Source: an uncultured Erysipelotrichaceae bacterium (lineage in GTDB: Bacteria > Bacillota_I > Bacilli_A > Erysipelotrichales > Erysipelotrichaceae). Taken from it: a stretch of 11,324 bases of DNA. The stretch's first letter is position 1; the number at the start of each line of letters is the position of its first letter. Positions 6,304 through 11,324 of this stretch are shown piece after piece. The stretch covers positions 1 to 11,324 of the forward strand of contig CACZPD010000194.1 in assembly GCA_902782955.1 (NCBI GenBank). The letters are read 5' to 3'. The position numbers were made by a program, and so were the translations under genes. Under the pieces are notes generated by a model that worked only from the letters and a program-made list of their open reading frames with translations, did not search any database and was not told the DNA's origin.

Positions 6304-7648
6304 CTTCATCGATTCTCTTCTTCAGATCTTCAATATCTGCTTTTGTTTTTTCAATTGTATCCTTCTTTTCACGGATACGGCGTTCGATCGAGTGTACAAC
6401 ATCCAGATTGTCTGTCTCGAATACCTGTTCTTCAAGACGGTTAACTTCTTCCTTGATCGTATCTACCTGGGATTCCTTGCGGGCGAGAACTTCCTTGAAA
6501 CGCTTCTGTGTATCAGCGTGTTTGCCGTCCCAGAATTTTTCCTTGATGTTCTTGAACTCTTCCCAGAGTTTGTCGTTGCTGTCTTTTCCGGAATAGCCTG
6601 CTTCTTTCCACTTCTTGTCCAGATCTTTCATGACATCTGTGACCTGCTTGGAGAAGTCGTTGGCCGCAACGATTTCCTTAGCCTGCTCGATGATGCTGTT
6701 CTTCGCTTCGGAACTCTTCTTGAATTCAGCGTTTCTCTCATTGAAGAACTGCTTTCTTGCATCGAAGAAGGATTTACGGATCGTATTGAATTCATCCCAC
6801 AGCTTGTCATTCAGTTCACGGCCTGCGGAACCTGCTTCTTTCCACTTATCCATCAGGAGATTCATCTCTTCGCTTGTATTCTTCCAGCTCTTGACGTTCT
6901 CGCTGAGTTCTTTTGCTTTTTCGATCAGTTCTTTCTTGACTTCAGCACTCTTTTCGTGGATCTCATCCAGGTTAGCGAAATAGTTTCTGCGGTTTGCATT
7001 GAATTCTCTCTGCGCATTCTTGAATTCCTTCCAGAGCGCATTGTTCTCAACACCGGCATGTCCGATCTCGTTCCATTCTTCTTCCAGAGCCTTGAAGACT
7101 TCAGCTACTTTCTTCCATTCTGTGGAATTGACATAGGACTTCGCTTCTTCCAGAAGTTTCAGCTTCTTTTCTTTGTTGCCGTTTTCTTCCGCCTTGCGTG
7201 TTTCATGTCTGTTCAGAGCATGGTCTTTTCTTTCTTCAAGATTCTTTTCACGCGGTGTGCCCCAGTTTTCGATGGCGTTCCACTTTTCGATCAGTCCGTC
7301 GAATTCATCGTCATCAGCGTTTTCGATCTGCTTTGCCAGTTCGACTTTGGCACGAATGTCGTTCTCCATATCTTCAAGCGCTGTTTCGTTATGGGATGTT
7401 CCGTATTCGGTTGTTCCTCCGTCGCATGCAGGACGTGTCAGTGAGAACATACGGTATTCACCGTTTGTTTCAATACCGAACCATCTTCCGGCACCGTCTG
7501 TGCCGACTTCCTTAGGCATGACGGGATTTCCATCCGCATCCTTTGCGCCATACAGCACTTCAATGACTTTTCCATCAAAAGTCTTATGCGTCTTTACACT
7601 TACTTTCGCATATTTTTCTTCAAATCCAGGTAATGTTTTCCAATCCAT
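6290..7648 (-). CDS. DUF349-repeat protein with unfamiliar N-terminal domain
   Basis: Function unknown. It has 452 residues, strongly charged, with no signal peptide or membrane span, so it is likely cytoplasmic. Residues 1-80 form a compact-looking, non-helical part with RWFGIETNGEYRMF that I do not recognise. Then come DUF349 (PF03993) units, all-helical modules with a conserved Trp and a later LW: WNEIGHAG (W192, LW at 205-206), WKEAGSAG (W269, LW 283-284) and WKEAGYSG (W347, LW 361-362), with a period of 77-78 residues. A degenerate unit around W123 may be a fourth. Residues about 380-450 look like a coiled coil (VDTIKEEVNRLEEQVF and later heptads). SD GAGGTG precedes ATG 7648. It has its own promoter and terminator, so it is monocistronic. 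DUF349 proteins have no settled role that I know of; the length and helices suggest a scaffold or nucleic-acid/protein binder, which is only inference. Confidence 0.85.
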   Translation of the reverse strand: MDWKTLPGFEEKYAKVSVKTHKTFDGKVIEVLYGAKDADGNPVMPKEVGTDGAGRWFGIETNGEYRMFSLTRPACDGGTTEYGTSHNETALEDMENDIRAKVELAKQIENADDDEFDGLIEKWNAIENWGTPREKNLEERKDHALNRHETRKAEENGNKEKKLKLLEEAKSYVNSTEWKKVAEVFKALEEEWNEIGHAGVENNALWKEFKNAQREFNANRRNYFANLDEIHEKSAEVKKELIEKAKELSENVKSWKNTSEEMNLLMDKWKEAGSAGRELNDKLWDEFNTIRKSFFDARKQFFNERNAEFKKSSEAKNSIIEQAKEIVAANDFSKQVTDVMKDLDKKWKEAGYSGKDSNDKLWEEFKNIKEKFWDGKHADTQKRFKEVLARKESQVDTIKEEVNRLEEQVFETDNLDVVHSIERRIREKKDTIEKTKADIEDLKKRIDEEEAE

Positions 7649-7669
7649 AATATTTACACCTCATTAAAT

Positions 7670-7699
7670 ACTTTATCAGTTTTTTGTACTAAAAAGCAA
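7670..7699 (-). promoter_or_regulatory. candidate promoter of the DUF349 gene
   Basis: On the minus strand TTGCTT and an extended -10 (TGATAAAGT) are 18 bases apart. The start would fall near 7663 and give a leader of about 15 bases that carries the SD GAGGTG. Short leaders are also predicted for other promoters in the window. Confidence 0.5.
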
Positions 7700-7716
7700 C
7701 TTATTCGTGCATATTC

Positions 7717-7744
7717 ATAAAACATTTTAATTATAACGTTTTAT
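7717..7744. promoter_or_regulatory. AT-rich dyad between the DUF349 and phosphoesterase genes
   Basis: ATAAAAC and GTTTTAT form a 7-bp inverted repeat with 14 bases between the arms, 21 bases centre to centre or two helical turns. It sits in the 130-base divergent gap. A TATAAC at 7732-7737 inside it could be the -10 of the plus-strand gene, in which case the dyad would overlap that promoter. AT-rich sequence makes chance a real possibility. Confidence 0.35.
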
Positions 7745-7778
7745 TTAAAGGAAGAAAACTGTGATAGGATGAAGACAG

Positions 7779-8855
7779 ATGGCAAATGATGAACTTTTCC
7801 ATGCAGTCATAACATCTGATCTGCATTTCAAAAAGAATGATAAAACGCTGAATCCCATTATCCCGCAGATGTCCATGATCGAGAATCTGACCGATGAACT
7901 GATGGATGCGGTCCTGCGGATGAAACCGGATGTTTTTATCATGCTGGGAGACAACACTAATTCAGGAACGGATGCGCAGAGCATTATTCTGAAGAATAAA
8001 CTGTACAAGCTGAAAGAATCAGGCATTGCAGTTATTCCTGTACCGGGCAATCATGATTATGACCGGTGCACACGGGAACAATACAGGAAGATTTACTTCC
8101 CTCTTATTGGTGAAAACATAAAAGAGCCGGATGGGAACAGCTTTATGACGGAAATCGGAAATACGGCATTTCTCGCCATGGATGATTCCGCTGACGGCAG
8201 GATCTGCGGCAGATTTTCCGCATCAACACTCACATGGCTCGAAACCATTCTTCAGAATCTGCGGGAGCGGGAAAGACATATTGTCTTCCTGACCCATCAC
8301 AGTGTTCTGACAGACCGTGAACATATCATGGATTCACATTACTGCATACAGAATCCGGAACTTCTTCCCCTGCTGAAAAAATACAATGTACGTATATGCT
8401 TCAGCGGCCATCAGCATCTCCCGCTCATGATGCATGACGGCACACTGCATGAATGGATCTCGGATATGCCGGTACATGCCCCGCATCTGATCACGCATCT
8501 GTACATGACAGACACACATGCACTGATCCAGAGCAGACCGCTGCAGATCAATAACACAGAGATGCAGCGGCGTCTCAGCGAATCAGACAGCGCGCAGATG
8601 CGGTTTATGTACGATTCTTTATCATCTGCGTTCACAGCAGTGTCCGCGTCTGAAAAAGAAGGCATTATGAACCTCTACCGCAAATATCTCAAAGCCTGCC
8701 GAAACCAGCTGCTGCCGGAAAGAAAAAAAGAGATCCAGGAGGATCCCTTCTGTTCAGTTCTGACAGCCTTGAAAGGAAGTCTTGGGGAAATGGCAGGCAT
8801 CACTCTGCGCTTCATGCAGGAAGACCTTGTGATAAGGTTGTCTGATCGACAGTAA
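7779..8855 (+). CDS. calcineurin-like metallophosphoesterase
   Basis: Predicted dinuclear-metal hydrolase of phosphate mono- or diesters; substrate unknown. It has 358 residues with no signal peptide, so probably cytoplasmic. All five metal-site motifs are present: SDLH (Asp14, His16), GDN (Asp58), GNHD (Asn91, His92), THHS (His173) and GHQH (His211, His213). The catalytic core ends near residue 250. The last 110 residues are helical, contain no motif I know and could be a substrate lid or partner-binding part. The order of motifs fits cyclic-nucleotide or general phosphodiesterases of the Icc/CpdA type, but specificity should not be read from this. The SD is weak (AGGA about nine bases before ATG 7779). 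The 3' end overlaps the convergent GNAT gene by 44 bases, and no terminator is seen. Confidence 0.88.
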   Translation: MANDELFHAVITSDLHFKKNDKTLNPIIPQMSMIENLTDELMDAVLRMKPDVFIMLGDNTNSGTDAQSIILKNKLYKLKESGIAVIPVPGNHDYDRCTREQYRKIYFPLIGENIKEPDGNSFMTEIGNTAFLAMDDSADGRICGRFSASTLTWLETILQNLRERERHIVFLTHHSVLTDREHIMDSHYCIQNPELLPLLKKYNVRICFSGHQHLPLMMHDGTLHEWISDMPVHAPHLITHLYMTDTHALIQSRPLQINNTEMQRRLSESDSAQMRFMYDSLSSAFTAVSASEKEGIMNLYRKYLKACRNQLLPERKKEIQEDPFCSVLTALKGSLGEMAGITLRFMQEDLVIRLSDRQ

Positions 8856-9312
8856 AAACAAGAACCGTTTCCGTATCGCTGTACGCGATCCGGTCCGGTT
8901 TAAAACACTGTGTGCATTGATTCCAGAAATACTTTGCGGCGGTGTTTTTTTCGTTATATTTGATCTCCCATCTTCCCGGGAATGTATCAAAAAGAATCTT
9001 TACCGCTTCGGAAGCCAGTTTCTGCCTGCGGTACATGGGAAAGATGGTAAATTCTGCCAGCACATGATCTGTCGTATTCCCGAAATATGAGTATGGATGC
9101 AGCATCAGGAACCCGCAGAGGGTATCATCGTTTTTTATCAGATAAGCGGAACGCATCGGATCGGAAAAATACGCGTCAAAATACCCATAATGCAGGATCC
9201 CGTTTTCATCCGGTTCATCATCATAGTAATTAGTCATTTCATACAGATATTTCTGATTCAGATTGAACAGCAGTTCCCTGTCATCATCGCATACTTTCTT
9301 CAGCGTTATCAT
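8812..9312 (-). CDS. GNAT-family N-acetyltransferase
   Basis: Predicted acetyl-CoA-dependent acetyltransferase with unknown acceptor. It has 166 residues. The fold order is visible: N-terminal helices, strand LCGFLMLHPY, then LAEFTIFPMYRRQKLASEAVKI as motif A, where acetyl-CoA pyrophosphate binds after YRR. The usual RxxGxG/A loop reads RRQKLA, with Lys where Gly is common. Next comes FPGRWEIKYNEKNTAAKYFW, typical of the predicted-acetyltransferase group COG5628, as I recall it. The start is ATG 9312. A GTG at 9333 would add seven residues encoded by the G-rich SD region itself and is unlikely. The preceding gene ends in a terminator, so expression needs readthrough or an unseen promoter. Its last 44 bases overlap the end of the convergent phosphoesterase gene. 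Confidence 0.82.
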   Translation of the reverse strand: MITLKKVCDDDRELLFNLNQKYLYEMTNYYDDEPDENGILHYGYFDAYFSDPMRSAYLIKNDDTLCGFLMLHPYSYFGNTTDHVLAEFTIFPMYRRQKLASEAVKILFDTFPGRWEIKYNEKNTAAKYFWNQCTQCFKPDRIAYSDTETVLVFTVDQTTLSQGLPA

Positions 9313-9329
9313 GAATACCCCCCCTATTC
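9313..9329 (-). promoter_or_regulatory. G7 ribosome-binding region in a small hairpin before the GNAT gene
   Basis: On the minus strand GAATA, seven G and TATTC stand directly before the ATG. The G tract is the only SD-like sequence available, at five bases spacing. The flanking pentamers are perfect inverted repeats, so the tract would be the loop of a weak hairpin. Confidence 0.6.
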
Positions 9330-9338
9330 CCACAATCT

Positions 9339-9365
9339 AAAAAACCAATCAGGATTCCTGACCGG
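9339..9365 (-). terminator. intrinsic terminator after the small membrane protein gene
   Basis: On the minus strand CCGGTCAGG, loop AAT and CCTGATTGG make a nine-pair stem with two G-T pairs, followed by TTTTTT. The TGA stop of the gene (9349-9351) lies within the 3' arm. It separates this gene from the GNAT gene, whose ATG is only 27 bases beyond the T run. Confidence 0.85.
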
Positions 9366-9669
9366 TCTCTTTTTTCTCTATATATTCCTTTTCCATTTCT
9401 TCGGTGACTACATCCAGGATCTCCGTATTGTCATGCATTTCCGGTGACGCGGCGGATGCGTAATCCCTTTTCCTTTTTGCGCTCAGAATATCTTCGGCAG
9501 CTGTTTCAATCCAGCTTCTGCCGAAACGGAGAAACAATTTAATAAAAACAGGTATCAGGACAAACAGCCATGAATGTTTCAGAAACCCGAAAGCTTTTGC
9601 GGCAAGCAGAATCAGGAACGAAGCATCAAAAATATCGAAACCAAATATCTTTTTGTTTTCATCAAACAT
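9349..9669 (-). CDS. small two-helix membrane protein, function unknown
   Basis: I do not recognise a family. It has 106 residues. Two hydrophobic stretches (about 14-30, SFLILLAAKAFGFL; about 33-48, WLFVLIPVFIKLFL) are joined by a short KHS turn, a helical hairpin in the membrane. A basic then acidic, helical tail follows (about 50-106, with AKRKRDYASAA and many Glu near the end) and is probably cytoplasmic. The start is ATG 9669 with a good SD, GGAGG, eight bases upstream, which supports it as a real gene. Codon use looks like the neighbours. It lies between FeoB and a GNAT gene and has its own terminator, so it appears to stand alone; no functional link to either is shown. Confidence 0.75.
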   Translation of the reverse strand: MFDENKKIFGFDIFDASFLILLAAKAFGFLKHSWLFVLIPVFIKLFLRFGRSWIETAAEDILSAKRKRDYASAASPEMHDNTEILDVVTEEMEKEYIEKKETGQES

Positions 9670-9725
9670 GTGGTATTCCTCCGGTCAACTATTATCTTAT
9701 CATTTTTTCCCGCAATCACATCAGT

Positions 9726-9757
9726 AAAAAAACCAGCTGCCTGTAAATGACAGCTGA
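9726..9757 (-). terminator. intrinsic terminator after feoB
   Basis: On the minus strand two copies of the palindromic word CAGCTG pair across an 11-base interior (one extra C-G pair after a mismatch), and TTTTTTT follows closely. It lies about 30 bases after the feoB stop. Confidence 0.75.
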
Positions 9758-9785
9758 TTTATTCATCTTTACCGTTGTGAAACTA

Positions 9786-11324
9786 TTATCCTTTGGAAAT
9801 CACTGTTTCCAGTTTGACGGATTCCTTATACGGTCTGATCAGCAGCCAGACGATGCCGATGACTGCCAGAAGTGCCAGTACCGCACCGAACAGATTGCCG
9901 GACCCTGTCAGTACAGATCCGATTTGGTAGATAATGAACGCAACGACATAGGCAAGGGCACACTGATAGCCGATCGCGAACCATGTCCATTTTGCGCTGT
10001 TCATTTCACGCTTGATGGCACCGATTGCTGCAAAGCATGGAGCGCACAGAAGATTGAATGCCAGGAAGGAATATCCTGCCAGCTGGGTGAGACCTTCAAA
10101 ATCGAGTACACCGAATACACCGACAACTTCTTCCTTCGCAACAAGTCCCATGATGGTTGCGACTGCTGCTTTGACGTTTCCGAAGCCAAGCGGCGCAAAG
10201 ATCCATTTGACGGCGTCACCGAACATACCGAGATAGGATTCTTCCAGTTCCAGTTCCGCGTTGAATCCTGACGGACCGAACTTGGATCCTGCCCAGATCA
10301 CGATAGAGGAAAGAAGAATGATCGTTCCGGCTTTCTTGATGAAGGACCATCCGCGCTCCCACATCGAACGCAGGATATTTCCGACAGTCGGCCAGTGATA
10401 TGCAGGCAGTTCCATAACAAACGGTGCCGGTTCTCCTGCGAACATCTTTGTTTTCTTCAGAATGATGCCCGAAATGATGATTGCGGCCAGTCCGAGGAAA
10501 TAAGCGGATGTCGCGATCAGGGATGAACCATGGAAGAGCGCAGTGGCGATCAGGGCGATGATCGGCAGTTTCGCTCCGCAAGGAATGAACGTTGTCGTCA
10601 TGATCGTCATACGGCGGTCACGTTCGTTTTCGATCGTACGTGAAGCCATAATACCGGGAACGCCGCATCCTGTTCCGATCAGGATCGGTATGAAGCTCTT
10701 TCCGGAGAGTCCGAATTTACGGAACAGTCTGTCCATGACAAACGCGATTCTTGCCATATATCCGCAGGATTCCAGGAAAGCAAGGAACAGGAAGAGAACG
10801 AGCATCTGCGGGACGAATCCCAGTACTGCACCTACACCTGCAACGATACCGTCAAGCACGAGGCTCTTTACGATCTCAGCGCATCCGACTGAATCCAGGA
10901 AGTTTTCCAGTACGACCGGAAGACCGGGTACCCATTTGCCGAAATCTTCATTCGCAGGAACATCTTCTGCTTCCAGAGCTGTATCCACTATTTCGGAAAT
11001 GCTGTAGGCACCATCGGCTTTTTCATCCAGTTCGGAACCATAGAAATCATATGCTTCATCAAAAGCTTCATAATCGCCTTCGATGATCGCAGCCTGGATA
11101 TCTTCAGCGCCTGTAATGCCTGCCGCAGCAGCCTGATCAACGTTCGCTTTCACTTCATCCGTAAAAATATTAGCCGCATAATAATCGTTCATAGCTTCGG
11201 TATATGCATCCCGTCCGTTGCCGAACAGATAGAAACCATCACCGAATACGCCGTCATTGACCCAGTCTGTACATGCTGTACCTACTGTTGAGATCGATAC
11301 ATAATAGACAAGCCACATTACCAG
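9786..11324 (-). CDS. feoB: ferrous iron transporter FeoB, C-terminal part (5' end outside window)
   Basis: GTP-gated importer of Fe2+ across the cytoplasmic membrane. 512 residues are visible; the GTPase domain lies beyond the window edge. The fragment opens near the first membrane spans (WLVYYVSISTVGTACTDWVN). It contains the two Gate/nucleoside-recognition halves with the FeoB hallmarks FIPILIGTGCGVPGIMASRT followed by ENERDRR, then TTFIPCGAKLPIIALIA, and the C-terminal CAPCFAAIGAIKREMNSAKW. The Cys of GTGCGVPG and of IPCGAKLP are those generally linked to iron passage. An acidic segment of about 90 residues lies between VFGDGFYLFG and DFGKWVPG, where many FeoB proteins have only a short loop. 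No feoA follows downstream; it may be upstream, outside the window. A terminator ends the transcript. Confidence 0.95.
   Translation of the reverse strand: MVMWLVYYVSISTVGTACTDWVNDGVFGDGFYLFGNGRDAYTEAMNDYYAANIFTDEVKANVDQAAAAGITGAEDIQAAIIEGDYEAFDEAYDFYGSELDEKADGAYSISEIVDTALEAEDVPANEDFGKWVPGLPVVLENFLDSVGCAEIVKSLVLDGIVAGVGAVLGFVPQMLVLFLFLAFLESCGYMARIAFVMDRLFRKFGLSGKSFIPILIGTGCGVPGIMASRTIENERDRRMTIMTTTFIPCGAKLPIIALIATALFHGSSLIATSAYFLGLAAIIISGIILKKTKMFAGEPAPFVMELPAYHWPTVGNILRSMWERGWSFIKKAGTIILLSSIVIWAGSKFGPSGFNAELELEESYLGMFGDAVKWIFAPLGFGNVKAAVATIMGLVAKEEVVGVFGVLDFEGLTQLAGYSFLAFNLLCAPCFAAIGAIKREMNSAKWTWFAIGYQCALAYVVAFIIYQIGSVLTGSGNLFGAVLALLAVIGIVWLLIRPYKESVKLETVISKG

Noticed and set aside
6597..6847. 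17-base identical direct repeats (cctgcttctttccactt at 6597-6613 and 6831-6847)
   Set aside because: They are 234 bases (78 codons) apart and encode the repeated KWKEAG of the DUF349 units, so they are protein repeats and not a mobile or CRISPR-like repeat.
6392..7444. Long open frame (350 codons) on the plus strand, opposite the DUF349 gene
   Set aside because: It mirrors the Glu/Lys-rich coding of the true gene as Phe/Leu-rich sequence. It has no SD, and the minus-strand protein has recognisable repeats, a promoter and a terminator.
8875..8889. Hairpin ATCGC-TGTAC-GCGAT downstream of the phosphoesterase stop
   Set aside because: Only five pairs, no T run, and it lies within the GNAT coding sequence; not a terminator.
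9747..10271. 174-codon open frame on the plus strand opposite feoB
   Set aside because: Cys/Asp-rich shadow translation of FeoB; it starts inside the feoB terminator region and has no SD.
1..11324. Search for prophage, IS elements, CRISPR, toxin-antitoxin or a multi-gene defence cluster
   Set aside because: The S24 repressor is the only phage-like hint. No integrase, transposase, regular spaced repeats or linked small gene pairs were seen; the rest is housekeeping or single-gene units.

Overview
The window looks like a chromosomal housekeeping stretch from a member of the Bacillota (Firmicutes) with moderate GC. Evidence: the gene order pyrH-frr-uppS-cdsA-dxr, strong GGAGG-type Shine-Dalgarno (SD) sites, TATAAT promoters and compact intrinsic terminators. 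A gut-type clostridial or erysipelotrichial relative is plausible, but that is inference; no rRNA or marker gene fixes the genus. I see no mobile element, CRISPR array, tRNA or rRNA, and no gene-free stretch longer than about 130 bases.

Left part (1-3595, minus strand): a biosynthetic operon read right to left. pyrH (UMP kinase) and frr (ribosome recycling factor) end in a terminator. After it come uppS (undecaprenyl diphosphate synthase), cdsA (CDP-diglyceride synthase) and dxr (MEP-pathway reductoisomerase, cut by the window edge). The last three overlap by 4-8 bases and link isoprenoid precursor, lipid carrier and phospholipid synthesis.

Middle (3720-7648): a short Ppx/GppA phosphatase diverges from pyrH. 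It is followed by a LexA/HdiR-like self-cleaving repressor (HTH plus S24 peptidase) whose promoter seems to yield a leaderless mRNA and contains a 10-bp palindrome. A ROK-family sugar kinase without the usual zinc motif converges on the repressor. Upstream of it on the same strand lies a 452-residue DUF349-repeat protein with an unfamiliar N-terminal domain.

Right part (7779-11324): a calcineurin-like metallophosphoesterase on the plus strand overlaps tail-to-tail with a GNAT acetyltransferase. Then come a small two-helix membrane protein and the C-terminal two thirds of the ferrous iron transporter FeoB, which carries a long acidic insertion and runs off the window.

A pattern across the window: four of the five intrinsic terminators overlap or enclose the stop codon of the gene they end. 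I find no convincing new multi-gene system. The most interesting leads are the leaderless, palindrome-bearing repressor promoter, the stop-codon terminators, the G7 tract in the GNAT ribosome-binding region, the FeoB insertion and the DUF349 protein.
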